Positions 47,800-56,728 of a DNA stretch of 56,769 nt are shown here, piece by piece. The translations under genes and the position numbers were made by a program. Numbering within the stretch: position 1 is the first letter of the stretch; every line of letters starts with the position of its first letter. The notes under the pieces are model-generated. The model saw only the letters and a list, made by a program, of their open reading frames with translations, ran no database searches and was not told the DNA's origin. Source of the DNA: a virus; IMG/VR virus record IMGVR_UViG_3300045973_000630, positions 1 to 56,769 of that record. One strand, given 5' to 3'.

Positions 47800-48708
47800 A
47801 TGAGTGACGCAAATAGTTCATTACCAATAAGAACCGAGAATAATGGCGATGTAAAAGCTATATTAGTCGATGGAACAATAACCTCGCAAGCATTGGCAAT
47901 TGACGCAGCTGGTAAAGTTAGCGTTAAGTTAGATGATGCCGCAGGTACTGGACTTACTTCACAAGTGAACGGCACACAACAAGCATTAGATGTAGGTATT
48001 AATGTTGCGGGGGTTCAAGTTGATCCTAGAGATACTAGGGCATTAACTGCAACAGATGTAGTTACATCTAATCAAGGTTCTGCAAATACTTTAGCAAATG
48101 CTTGGCCAGTAAAACCAACAGACGGAACTAACTCTCAAAGTTTTACAGCAACTGGGGAAGCTAAGGTTGAAGTTACACAACCACTCCCAGCTGGTACAAA
48201 TACAATAGGCGCAGTAACTCAAGCGTCTGGTCCCTGGACTCAGAATTTAACGCAAGTTGGCGGAAGTTCTATAGCTCTTGGCCAAACTACAATGGCTGCA
48301 TCTTTGCCTGTTACATTAGCGTCTAACCAAGGACCAATTGCAGTAAGCATTAGTTCCGATGGAGTTGGTACAGAGATTGATGCTTATAATACAGCGTCTG
48401 CAGTCGCAGCCGGTGCAAATTCAAATCATGATTACACAGTTACTGCTGGAAAAACTCTCCAGTTGACTCAAATCGAAGCCTCTGCTTCTGGTAAACTTAA
48501 AATAGAAGTTCAAGTTGAAACAGGAGTAGGCGCTGGAACATTTACAACTAAATTTGTACAATTCAACTCTACGGCTAACCCAAATTGCTCTTTAAAAATA
48601 GGTCCAGCAATCTCAGTTGCGGCCGGAGTTAAAGTTAGAATTATCAGAACTAATAAAGATAATCAAGTCCAAGATTTGTATAGTACAATTTGCGGACAAG
48701 AAATTTAA
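47800..48708 (+). CDS. virion surface protein, 302 aa
   Basis: Beta-rich, low in Cys and Lys. It contains SIALGQTTMAASLPVTLASNQGP, in parts, close to a segment seen in many phage tail and head decoration proteins (QTTxxxSLPVxxASDQ). The C-terminal ~120 residues (DYTVTAGKTLQLTQIEASA) resemble the end of the protein at 46656. Likely a multimeric structural protein. Confidence 0.68.
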   Translation: MSDANSSLPIRTENNGDVKAILVDGTITSQALAIDAAGKVSVKLDDAAGTGLTSQVNGTQQALDVGINVAGVQVDPRDTRALTATDVVTSNQGSANTLANAWPVKPTDGTNSQSFTATGEAKVEVTQPLPAGTNTIGAVTQASGPWTQNLTQVGGSSIALGQTTMAASLPVTLASNQGPIAVSISSDGVGTEIDAYNTASAVAAGANSNHDYTVTAGKTLQLTQIEASASGKLKIEVQVETGVGAGTFTTKFVQFNSTANPNCSLKIGPAISVAAGVKVRIIRTNKDNQVQDLYSTICGQEI

Positions 48709-48724
48709 ATTCAATGAGGTCTAA

Positions 48725-49129
48725 GTGTCTGACATTACTGATATTCAAGCGGCGCAAGCTGTAAAAATTATAGGGTCAGATTCTACTGGGGTTGAACAAA
48801 CCCCAGTTATGGCTACATTAAACGGAGATTTAAGTACTTCAGATGGCCTAAAAAGCGGGGGACTTGAGGGAGTATTAACACTAACTCTAGCGAATACTAT
48901 ATACGAGGTTAAAGTTGGAGCAAGTCCGTTAGCTAACAGAAAGTTAATAACTATACAACCTGATTTTGATATGTACTGGGGTTATCGTAATACGGTTACA
49001 ACTTCAACAGGCACTTTAATCCATAAAAATCAGTTTATACAATTTTCAGTTGACCCAAATAGCGGATTTACAGTATATTTAATTTGTGGTTCTGCAAGTA
49101 AAACTGCGCGCCTAACTGAGAGTCCTTAA
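48725..49129 (+). CDS. structural-type protein, 134 aa, GTG start
   Basis: GTG after GAGG. Beta-rich C-terminal domain (RKLITIQPDFDMYWGYRN; QFIQFSVDPNSGFTVYLICG) like small virion decoration domains. Part of a run of tightly packed surface genes. Confidence 0.62.
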   Translation: MSDITDIQAAQAVKIIGSDSTGVEQTPVMATLNGDLSTSDGLKSGGLEGVLTLTLANTIYEVKVGASPLANRKLITIQPDFDMYWGYRNTVTTSTGTLIHKNQFIQFSVDPNSGFTVYLICGSASKTARLTESP

Positions 49130-49130
49130 T

Positions 49131-49619
49131 ATGAGCTCAAAAATAATAGTATCATCAGTTGCTAAATCTGTACCGTTCGATAATGCTACAAACGGGTTTA
49201 TTGCCCAAGAAACACAATCGGCTATCGAAGAGGCTAAACAAAATGCAGAAGGTTTCCCAAGAGCCGGGATAATCCTAACTGCAAACGGGACGCAATCTAA
49301 TGGTGATTGGATTAGTTATTCAGAACTTACTCCAAGCGCAAAAATAGTATTCCCGGTAAACAGTAGACTAAATGAAATAACCTTTTCAAATAATACTCCA
49401 GACGTAGAATTTGCTCTTGAATTCTATAAAAATGGTACAGCGATTGGAAACTTAGTATATACTTGGACGGTTAACACGAGTCCAGGAGTAGATTTTAGTT
49501 ACACCTCGGGAATTAACATAAATTTTGTAGCAGGAGACTGGATCCGAATTAAGTATATAGATCAAGGGGATAATACCTCAGATTTAAATGTAGTATTGTG
49601 GATTAGTAGGATAGCATAA
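49131..49619 (+). CDS. structural-type protein, 162 aa
   Basis: N-terminal segment with VPFDNATNGFIAQETQSAIEEA, a motif common at the start of phage fibre and adaptor proteins. The rest is a beta sandwich by pattern (EFALEFYKNGTAIGNLVYTW). Stop and next start overlap (TAATG). Confidence 0.65.
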   Translation: MSSKIIVSSVAKSVPFDNATNGFIAQETQSAIEEAKQNAEGFPRAGIILTANGTQSNGDWISYSELTPSAKIVFPVNSRLNEITFSNNTPDVEFALEFYKNGTAIGNLVYTWTVNTSPGVDFSYTSGININFVAGDWIRIKYIDQGDNTSDLNVVLWISRIA

Positions 49620-49987
49620 TGGCATTAATCAAAATACTAAAAAATAATTCAGGAGCAGAACTCCAAATATTAAATAGGCAAGTTGCAAATGCGGATAGTT
49701 ACAATGTACCTTATGGGCAGTTTACTAAATTAGCAGATTCTGAATATATTGTCACATTGGTTACAAGCGGCGGTATTATTGTAAATAACGGAACTTTAGA
49801 TTTAGCCAGTTCAGACGCAATAGCTTATCTAAAATTGATGGAAGCGCCGTCTCCCGGGATGAGTTTTTCTAAAGTAGATACCTATCTTGAAGTGCCAATT
49901 AATCGACAGATGATTGTGTATCAAGAAATAGAGATGCTTCTGGGGCAAGAACTCGCGATTAACGGCGAATTGGTTTTAATAGAATAA
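49619..49987 (+). CDS. structural-type protein, 122 aa
   Basis: Small beta-rich protein with GIIVNNGTLDLASSDAIAYL, in parts, a pattern seen in phage proteins near tail fibres. Starts on the TAATG overlap with the previous gene. Probably an adaptor or decoration domain. Confidence 0.62.
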   Translation: MALIKILKNNSGAELQILNRQVANADSYNVPYGQFTKLADSEYIVTLVTSGGIIVNNGTLDLASSDAIAYLKLMEAPSPGMSFSKVDTYLEVPINRQMIVYQEIEMLLGQELAINGELVLIE

Positions 49988-49997
49988 AGGATTTAAG

Positions 49998-52900
49998 ATG
50001 TCAACTATACTTTTTACTGAACAAGTTACTCCAGCTAGTCCTTCTGTAGGTAAGGTCCGGTTATTTATAGATAATAATGATAGCACTTTAAAGTCTGTAG
50101 ATTTTAATGGAGTTGTTACCACTTATGGTGGAGCACTAACTACTGAACAAATTCAGGACTTAGTTGGGGCATTTATAAGCGCTGGAAGCACAAAAGTTCT
50201 TATAAATTATAATGATGTTGGAAATATACTAACTATAGATATAGACGAAACTCAAATAGACCATACCGCCTTATTAAATATAGGAACAAATACCCATTCT
50301 CAAATAGATACACATTTAGCGTCAACGTTAAATCCACATTCGGTTACTAAGACTCAAGTGGGGTTAAGTAATGTTCCCAACTTAGATACTTCAAATCCCG
50401 CAAATATAACGCAAGATATTACACATAGGTTTGCTACGGATACAGAAAAATCTACATGGAATGGAAAACAGGATTCTATAACGGGAGCAGCCACTACTAT
50501 TACCGCATCAAATCTAACAGCTTCCAAAGCTTTAACTTCTGATGTATCTGGTAAAGTAGCAGTATCTTCGGTAAGTTCAACAGAACTTGGGTATATTTCT
50601 GGAGTTACTTCTGCAATTCAAACACAATTAGGTAATAAAGTTACGGGTAATACTTCTATAACTGGAGCTACTGCAACGAAATTAACTTATGATTCTAAAG
50701 GACTAGTAACTAGCGGAACCCAAGCGTCCTTAAATGATTTAAGTGACGTATTATATAATAGTCCTATATTAGATGAAGTCTTAAAGTGGAATGGTACTAA
50801 ATTTGTAAACGGTAACCCTGCAACAGTAAATGCTGGTGCTGGTGTTGCCCAATTTCTAAGTGTAACTGCTTCTGGAATCGGAGCGTATGAATTAATGTCA
50901 AAAAGTCCGGATAGTAACACGGAAATTATAGAATCAATTGTAGTAAACAATAATACAGTTTTACTAGAAGGATATATAGGAGATGCCGTAATTGGTGGAA
51001 CTCAGATAGATGCAGGAATTTGGGAATTTAATCTTTATTCTTATGTTGATACCATAGCGGGTGTTTCTAATTTTGTAATTGAAATTTATACTAGGACTTC
51101 CGGTGGAACCGAGACTTTATTATTTAGTCTAGATTCCCAAACTATAAATAGTACCTCCATTATATTAACTACCTCGCAAACTGTACAACCATCTTTTACT
51201 TGCAATGCTACCGATAAACTTCTGTTTAAAATCTACGGAAAAACAACTAATACCTCAAATACAATCGTTTACTTAGTTCATTCTGGAACAGTAAATTACT
51301 CGCATTTTCATACACCTCTTGTAACTAGACATAATGATCTAGCAGGTCTCCAAGGTGGTACTACCGGACAACAATACCACTTAACTTCTAGTGAATATAC
51401 TGGTACCGGAACTGGAAATTTTGTTAGAGCATTAAGTCCCAATATTACAACACCAACTGGAATTGTCAAATCGGATGTTGGTTTAAGTAACGTAGATAAT
51501 ACTTCAGATACTACAAAGAATTCTGCAGCAGTTACTCTGACTAATAAAGCTATATCCGGTTCGAGTAATACCTTATCTAATATAGGATATTCTAGTTTAA
51601 GTTTAACTGGTTCTATAGTAAATACTGATATTTCAGTTAGTGCGGATATAGCGTTATCAAAATTAGCAACAGTAACTACTGGAAAAACTTTACAATCTAA
51701 TATCACAACAGGGTTGATAGAAGCTTCATCAGTTACTAATACAGAATTAGGTTATTTATCAGGAGTAACTTCAGCATTACAAACGCAACTTTCAGGTAAA
51801 GCACCGTTAGTATCTCCAGCATTAACCGGAACTCCGAGTGCCCCTACCGCAACACTTGGAACTTATACTACACAAATTGCTACAACAGCTTTTGTATTAG
51901 CTAATATTGGGACTCCACCAGATGCAACTACTATTGCTAAAGGTATAGTTCAACTTTCTGGAGATTTAGCTGGAACTGCGGCAGCTCCATCAGTAGTAAA
52001 AATACGAGGAAGTTCTGTATCCGCCACTGCTCCTAGTGATGGCGAAACCTTAGTATGGAACTCCGCAACATCTGAGTATGCACCACAAGGTCCGGTAACA
52101 ACAACTACCGTAAATACAGTATCTGATATTAACACTCAACTCACCAATACCTCAAACTACTATCAGATATTTATAGGAAGTGTTCCAGGTCAAAGGGTTA
52201 CTCTACCAGATGCAACAACTATAGGCTTAGCTGATGATTTTTTTATTATAAATGATAGTAGCACTATAATCCCAGTATATAATTTTGTCGGAACTTTACA
52301 AGGAATTGTCTACCCACAAATGTATGGGGAGTTTATGCTAACAGTACAAACTACTTCAGCTGGAGAGTGGTTTAATGAGATAGCATTTCCTAATTATCAA
52401 CAACAATCAGTATTATATGATGATTTTATAAATTCTGGAACCTCATCTCTTACTATAGGAATGTTAGGTTGGGCCATAGTTACAGGAACTGGTGGTAACG
52501 TCACTTATTCCGCTGGAACTGCTAATGATTATGGAGTAGTAACCTTAAGTTCAGGAACTAGTACAACAACTGGAGCAGCAATTCATTTAGGTAATACCGC
52601 TACAGTTGCGGGTGGTGGTATTAGTGTATTTGAATATAGAATTAGAGTCCCAGTCTTATCGACAGTAGCCCAAGAATTTAATTTATTTATAGGAACTAAT
52701 AATAATATAACAACTAATGCAGTTCCAACTAATGGTATATTCTTCTCGTATGAAAGAATAACAAGCGTAAATTGGCTTTGTAATACAACTAATGGCGGAA
52801 CTAGAACTACTGTAACTTCAACAATACCTATAGTAGCAAATACCTGGTTTAAGTTAACCGGAGTAGTAAATGCAGCGGGAACTCAAGTTGATTTCTATAT

Positions 52901-53051
52901 AAATGGAACTTTCGTGGGTTCATCAACTACAAATATTACAACCTCAACTATAGCACCGAATTTGACTATTAGAAAAACTGTAGGAACTACTGCTATGACC
53001 GTCGGTTGCGATTATTTCTATCATACAAAAACTTTTAGTGTGATAAGATAA
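49998..53051 (+). CDS. tail fibre / receptor-binding protein, 1017 aa
   Basis: A long Thr/Ser/Asn-rich protein. Near the N-terminus are LNPHSVTKTQVGLSNV and THRFATDTEKSTWNGKQ, frequent in phage fibres. Repeats include TELGYISGVTSAIQTQL (about residue 197) and TELGYLSGVTSALQTQL (about 580), plus two KSDVGLSNVDN/KTQVGLSNVPN copies. The last ~200 residues form a beta sandwich of the lectin or laminin-G sort (TGVVNAAGTQVDFYINGTFVG). It should trimerise and bind the host surface. Confidence 0.82.
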   Translation: MSTILFTEQVTPASPSVGKVRLFIDNNDSTLKSVDFNGVVTTYGGALTTEQIQDLVGAFISAGSTKVLINYNDVGNILTIDIDETQIDHTALLNIGTNTHSQIDTHLASTLNPHSVTKTQVGLSNVPNLDTSNPANITQDITHRFATDTEKSTWNGKQDSITGAATTITASNLTASKALTSDVSGKVAVSSVSSTELGYISGVTSAIQTQLGNKVTGNTSITGATATKLTYDSKGLVTSGTQASLNDLSDVLYNSPILDEVLKWNGTKFVNGNPATVNAGAGVAQFLSVTASGIGAYELMSKSPDSNTEIIESIVVNNNTVLLEGYIGDAVIGGTQIDAGIWEFNLYSYVDTIAGVSNFVIEIYTRTSGGTETLLFSLDSQTINSTSIILTTSQTVQPSFTCNATDKLLFKIYGKTTNTSNTIVYLVHSGTVNYSHFHTPLVTRHNDLAGLQGGTTGQQYHLTSSEYTGTGTGNFVRALSPNITTPTGIVKSDVGLSNVDNTSDTTKNSAAVTLTNKAISGSSNTLSNIGYSSLSLTGSIVNTDISVSADIALSKLATVTTGKTLQSNITTGLIEASSVTNTELGYLSGVTSALQTQLSGKAPLVSPALTGTPSAPTATLGTYTTQIATTAFVLANIGTPPDATTIAKGIVQLSGDLAGTAAAPSVVKIRGSSVSATAPSDGETLVWNSATSEYAPQGPVTTTTVNTVSDINTQLTNTSNYYQIFIGSVPGQRVTLPDATTIGLADDFFIINDSSTIIPVYNFVGTLQGIVYPQMYGEFMLTVQTTSAGEWFNEIAFPNYQQQSVLYDDFINSGTSSLTIGMLGWAIVTGTGGNVTYSAGTANDYGVVTLSSGTSTTTGAAIHLGNTATVAGGGISVFEYRIRVPVLSTVAQEFNLFIGTNNNITTNAVPTNGIFFSYERITSVNWLCNTTNGGTRTTVTSTIPIVANTWFKLTGVVNAAGTQVDFYINGTFVGSSTTNITTSTIAPNLTIRKTVGTTAMTVGCDYFYHTKTFSVIR

Positions 53052-53452
53052 TGAAATATATAGTTATAACCCAAAATTCTAAGATTGAGTTTAGTAGCAA
53101 AGCTGAGGCCGATGCTTATGTAGCAACTCTAGTTAACCCCTATACACTATTGTCAGAGCAAGAAACGCTTGAGATATCTTTAGCAAAAAAGAAGAGAGAA
53201 TATGGGTTATATATTTCCAATGAACTAATCGAACGCCTAGGTGCTAGAAATAAGATTTTAGGCCTAACTGGCACACAAGTTACTCAGATGCTAACACAAT
53301 TAGCAGGAGTTCGATCCTTATTGGAAACGGGGGCGTTAGGGACCGCGCGTGGGTATATGGGTCAATTTCGAGCAGCTTTTCCAAGTCATTCTGATATATT
53401 TACAGCGGGTATAAATGATATAAACATATTCGAGCAGGAAAATGGATTATGA
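53051..53452 (+). CDS. hypothetical fibre-linked protein, 133 aa
   Basis: Starts on the stop of the fibre gene (TAATG). The helical centre (TQVTQMLTQLAGVRSLLETGALGTARGYM, in parts) and its place right after the fibre suggest an assembly chaperone or a fibre accessory, but I do not recognise a family. Confidence 0.62.
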   Translation: MKYIVITQNSKIEFSSKAEADAYVATLVNPYTLLSEQETLEISLAKKKREYGLYISNELIERLGARNKILGLTGTQVTQMLTQLAGVRSLLETGALGTARGYMGQFRAAFPSHSDIFTAGINDINIFEQENGL

Positions 53453-53928
53453 AACAATTAACTATTGGGTTCAGTAAACCTATTAAGTCCAAAATAGGAG
53501 CTTGGTTAATAGAGAAATGGATGAATAAGCCATATTCTCACGTTTTCTTTTATTACCAAGATGACCAAAAGAGAGACTTAGTGTTTCAGGCGGCCCACGG
53601 ATTAGTTCATTTAATCTCCTTAGAAAGATTCTTACACGATAACAAAATAGTAAAGACTTATGTTTTAGATGCTACTCCAGGAGAGTACCAAGCTTTCAGA
53701 GATTACTACTATTCAAAACTAGGTTTACCTTATGATTTCATGGACTTAGTATTTGTTTTCTTATTTAAATTGTTAGGAAAACTAGGTATAAAACATCAAT
53801 TTCCTAATTATTCTGGCTATATTTGCAGTGAACTAGCAAGCGATTGCTTAGCAAAAGTCTTTAAAGTCCCTTTAAATAAGCCAGCTAATATGTATGATCC
53901 TAGCGATGTAGAAGACTTACTGGTATAA
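53449..53928 (+). CDS. permuted NlpC/P60-like (YiiX-type) cysteine hydrolase
   Basis: 159 residues. His31 in YSHVFFYY comes before the nucleophile Cys126 in GYICSELAS, the circularly permuted order of YiiX/LRAT-like papain-fold enzymes. A hydrophobic stretch MDLVFVFLFKLLGKL (residues 98-112) may touch the membrane. It may cleave a peptide or lipid amide of the cell envelope. ATGA overlap with the previous gene. Confidence 0.7.
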   Translation: MKQLTIGFSKPIKSKIGAWLIEKWMNKPYSHVFFYYQDDQKRDLVFQAAHGLVHLISLERFLHDNKIVKTYVLDATPGEYQAFRDYYYSKLGLPYDFMDLVFVFLFKLLGKLGIKHQFPNYSGYICSELASDCLAKVFKVPLNKPANMYDPSDVEDLLV

Positions 53929-53971
53929 TTTTAAATGACAAGTTAGCATTTAACAGTGAGAGGATACTAGT
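53919..53971 (+). promoter_or_regulatory. TATAAT with nested inverted repeats before the gene at 53977
   Basis: TATAAT (53924-53929) lies in the left arm of ACTGGTAT (53919-53926)/ATACTAGT (53964-53971), which has one G-U pair. Inside, TTAAATG (53931-53937) pairs perfectly with CATTTAA (53947-53953). The right arm abuts the GAGAGG Shine-Dalgarno. Confidence 0.42.
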
Positions 53972-53976
53972 GCCCA

Positions 53977-54417
53977 ATGGAGAGACAAGACTTAATAATT
54001 AAGTTTATTGAACAGACCGCCGAAGTAACTCATGCAAAAATAGATGTTTTGAATGATAAAATTGAAGCTTTAGAAAAAGACAATAAAGGTTCAATAGAAG
54101 ATCATAAACAACATGAAAAAATAGCTTTTGAAACTAGATATATTCTAGACGCCCATTTACGCTCAGACGATACTTATCAAAAAAGTATAAACTCAAATTT
54201 AAGTCAAATCTCACAAATCTTAGAACGTAATACTACCTCGCTTCAAGAGCATATGAAAAGAACTGATCTTTTGGAAAAATTACATCAAGATAACCAAAAA
54301 AGAATTACTCTGTTAGAAGAACCAGGTAAGTTCTTGACATTATTAAAGAAATATGTAAAATACTTATTATTTATAGGCGGAGCAGCTGCAGCTATTACAA
54401 AATGGTTAAGTAAATAA
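53977..54417 (+). CDS. coiled-coil protein with C-terminal membrane helix, 146 aa
   Basis: Residues 10-120 are helical coiled coil (KIDVLNDKIEALEKD; ISQILERNTTSLQEHMK). Residues 125-143 (YVKYLLFIGGAAAAITKWL) form one transmembrane segment. The layout recalls XhlA-type lysis proteins and some holin partners. It may work in lysis with the SLT protein, but no homology can be shown here. The only in-frame start is the ATG at 53977. Confidence 0.65.
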   Translation: MERQDLIIKFIEQTAEVTHAKIDVLNDKIEALEKDNKGSIEDHKQHEKIAFETRYILDAHLRSDDTYQKSINSNLSQISQILERNTTSLQEHMKRTDLLEKLHQDNQKRITLLEEPGKFLTLLKKYVKYLLFIGGAAAAITKWLSK

Positions 54418-54423
54418 CTACCA

Positions 54424-54466
54424 AGTCTCATTTGATTGATATAATTTAAATATCTTTAAGGAGACT
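54424..54466 (+). promoter_or_regulatory. inverted repeat around TATAAT covering the Shine-Dalgarno of the gene at 54472
   Basis: AGTCTC (54424-54429) pairs perfectly with GAGACT (54461-54466). TATAAT lies in the loop (54440-54445). The Shine-Dalgarno AAGGAG (54458-54463) overlaps the right arm. Same layout as at 17144 and 22395. Confidence 0.5.
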
Positions 54467-54471
54467 CCTAA

Positions 54472-54885
54472 ATGCTTAAAATTAGACTAGTTAATAACCA
54501 AGTAACCTTAAATAACTTCAAGACCTTTGATGCTATTGAGTATGTTCCGAATATACCACTTACTATTAAATTCCAAATCTCAGATGCCGAAACTAAAATT
54601 AGATTTATGGCAAATGCTTCTGCAAAAATGAATATCATATTTCAAAAGACAGATGGCGGAACTTTAGTTAAAGTTGCAAGTAAACTATTCAACCCAAACG
54701 ATTTATCATTGTGGACGGTTTCACTCACTGCTAGCGAGTCAAATTCAATTGTAGGAAGCAACTTTCAAGTAGTACTAGACAATGCAGGAGATTCTACTTT
54801 GGCAGATCTAAGTGACTCTAGTCAACTAGACGCAGGGCAAGCTTACGGAGTACTTAGTAAACAAGTTTTGGAAGGTGATTGCTGA
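54472..54885 (+). CDS. hypothetical structural protein, 137 aa
   Basis: Begins MLKIRLVNNQVTLNNFKTFD and contains SDAETKIRFMANASAKMNIIFQ, in parts, with beta-sandwich periodicity. Low Cys. Lies directly before the head-tail connector gene (TGATG overlap). Probably a virion component. Confidence 0.65.
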   Translation: MLKIRLVNNQVTLNNFKTFDAIEYVPNIPLTIKFQISDAETKIRFMANASAKMNIIFQKTDGGTLVKVASKLFNPNDLSLWTVSLTASESNSIVGSNFQVVLDNAGDSTLADLSDSSQLDAGQAYGVLSKQVLEGDC

Positions 54886-55736
54886 TGGGAAAAGTAACTG
54901 GTGGGACTAACGGGTTAGTGTCTATAAATAATATAAATGGAAAAAAGACAGAAGCACTTGTAACAGTGGAGCAACTAAAAGCAACTTGGATGTTCGGAGT
55001 CAAAATCCGCGACAGAGAGACCGGCGAATTTATATCAGATGAGGCTTATCAAAATGCTCTAGACACTGCAATATCAATGATGGAGCATTATCTTGATATT
55101 TCAATCTCTTTAGTTAGAGACCATGTAGACTATAAAGATTATAGACTTAATGATTATCAGGATTGGGGTTTCATGATGCTTGACAACTTTCCCGTCCATT
55201 CTATAACTTCACTTAAAATGGTTTATTTTAGGGATGAAAGCGGAGTACCTACTACAGTTCAAGAAATTCCCCCATCTTGGATTAGACTTAATGCGCATGA
55301 CGGAATTATTAGATTAATTCCAAATACTAGATTTCCAGCAAATTTACAAATTAATGAAACTGGTTCATTCTTTCCCGAAATCCTTAGAGCAGGGATGATC
55401 CCCAACATGTGGCAGATCACTTATTCATATGGCTTCGACTCTGGTAAAGTTCCAGTACTTCTCAATCAAGCGATTGCAATGAGTGCCGCAATTACTTTAA
55501 TGATTACGGCTGGACATTTACTTAATCTAGGAGCTGGGATATCATCGGCCAGTATATCATTAGACGGATTATCTCAATCAATTAATACTACAAATTCCGC
55601 TGAAAACTCTGGATTTTCAAGTACAATTAAGGATATTTCTGATAAATTATTTGGGGCTACAAAAGGGGATCCGACCGCTATAATGACAATACTTAAGAAT
55701 TATTATAAAGCTGCAGATGGCCTTACGGTCCTTTAA
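54885..55736 (+). CDS. head-tail connector / adaptor protein
   Basis: 283 residues from ATG 54885, which overlaps the previous stop; a TTG at 54879 is less likely. YQNALDTAISMMEHYLDISI, DNFPVHSITSLKMVYFRD and QITYSYGFDSGKVPVLLNQAIAM, in short parts, match the DUF-type gp6-like connector and head-closure proteins that sit on the portal ring. The C-terminal ~60 residues are Ser/Gly rich. Confidence 0.7.
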   Translation: MGKVTGGTNGLVSINNINGKKTEALVTVEQLKATWMFGVKIRDRETGEFISDEAYQNALDTAISMMEHYLDISISLVRDHVDYKDYRLNDYQDWGFMMLDNFPVHSITSLKMVYFRDESGVPTTVQEIPPSWIRLNAHDGIIRLIPNTRFPANLQINETGSFFPEILRAGMIPNMWQITYSYGFDSGKVPVLLNQAIAMSAAITLMITAGHLLNLGAGISSASISLDGLSQSINTTNSAENSGFSSTIKDISDKLFGATKGDPTAIMTILKNYYKAADGLTVL

Positions 55737-55745
55737 GGAATTAAC

Positions 55746-56696
55746 ATGATTAAATCATTAAATGATAAATTATCTAAGGGTGGCGAAGGTTCTGGTAAAG
55801 TTGGACACACCACAAATCATACTAATAATGTAACTGCGGGAACTGCTAAACTTTTAAGCCTAGCAGACAAATTAGTAAATTCAAATAAATTTAAAATCTA
55901 TTTAGATAAATTAAATCATGGCGGAGTTTTAGACGGAGCTCAGCTAAAGTCCGGTAAACCTATATTTTTGTCTGCGCAACAAGGTGTTGCTGAAGGATAT
56001 ACTCCAGAAGAGCATCGAGAAGCGGGTTCCGCCCATTATGCAAAGTTGGAACAAACAACCGCACAATTAAATAAGTTTAAAGATTTAGGTAAAGCCCCGC
56101 CACCAGAGCTTTCAGCAATTGCTAACTTCCATAAAGCGGCATTTAAAGGTTTCTTCAATACAGCAAATCGTATTGAAGACCGTCAAAATAAGACAGAACA
56201 AACTGCGTATAAAATGAAGAAGTCCGTAGTATCTATGGGACATGCAGACGGGGCGGAGATTGATACAGCTAAATTTTCTACAGAACTCAGGAATGCCCAA
56301 GACCATGATCTTCTTGAAAGACTGTATCAAGCAATGGAAGGATACCAATACGGAGATGTTCCGCGTAGTATAGACCTCCCAAAAGGTAACCTTTTCTTAG
56401 TTCAAGTTTCGGAGGGTTTATTTTCAGGAGTATTTCGTATCATCGAACATGTGAATGATTCTGACCAAGTACTTGAAGATACTGCTAAAATTAGAATTGA
56501 ACGCATGACTTTACCCTCGATTGTACAACTTTGTTTAGCAAGAGGTTGGGTAAATCCAGCACCAGTATTACCACTTTTAGCAGAACCTCAAGCATTAATA
56601 GAGAAACTCGAAGCACCTTTAGAACCTGTAATTGTAGTGTCTGAATTGGATAAAAAGATTCAATTAGCACAATTACTAACTAAACTGTTAACTTAA
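55746..56696 (+). CDS. hypothetical head-associated protein, 316 aa
   Basis: Near the N-terminus SKGGEGSGKVGHTTNH resembles the KGGxGSGxxGH segment found in many phage head and portal-linked proteins. The middle is helical and the C-terminus Pro/Leu-rich (APVLPLLAEPQALIEKLEAPL). It follows the connector. No enzyme motif is seen. Confidence 0.65.
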   Translation: MIKSLNDKLSKGGEGSGKVGHTTNHTNNVTAGTAKLLSLADKLVNSNKFKIYLDKLNHGGVLDGAQLKSGKPIFLSAQQGVAEGYTPEEHREAGSAHYAKLEQTTAQLNKFKDLGKAPPPELSAIANFHKAAFKGFFNTANRIEDRQNKTEQTAYKMKKSVVSMGHADGAEIDTAKFSTELRNAQDHDLLERLYQAMEGYQYGDVPRSIDLPKGNLFLVQVSEGLFSGVFRIIEHVNDSDQVLEDTAKIRIERMTLPSIVQLCLARGWVNPAPVLPLLAEPQALIEKLEAPLEPVIVVSELDKKIQLAQLLTKLLT

Positions 56697-56728
56697 GTTA
56701 TAATTAAATTATTAAATTAGGAGATTTC

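Noticed and set aside
53051-53452. Tail assembly chaperone pair with a programmed frameshift
   Set aside because: No tape measure gene or slippery sequence nearby; the gene is next to the fibre and reads as one complete frame.
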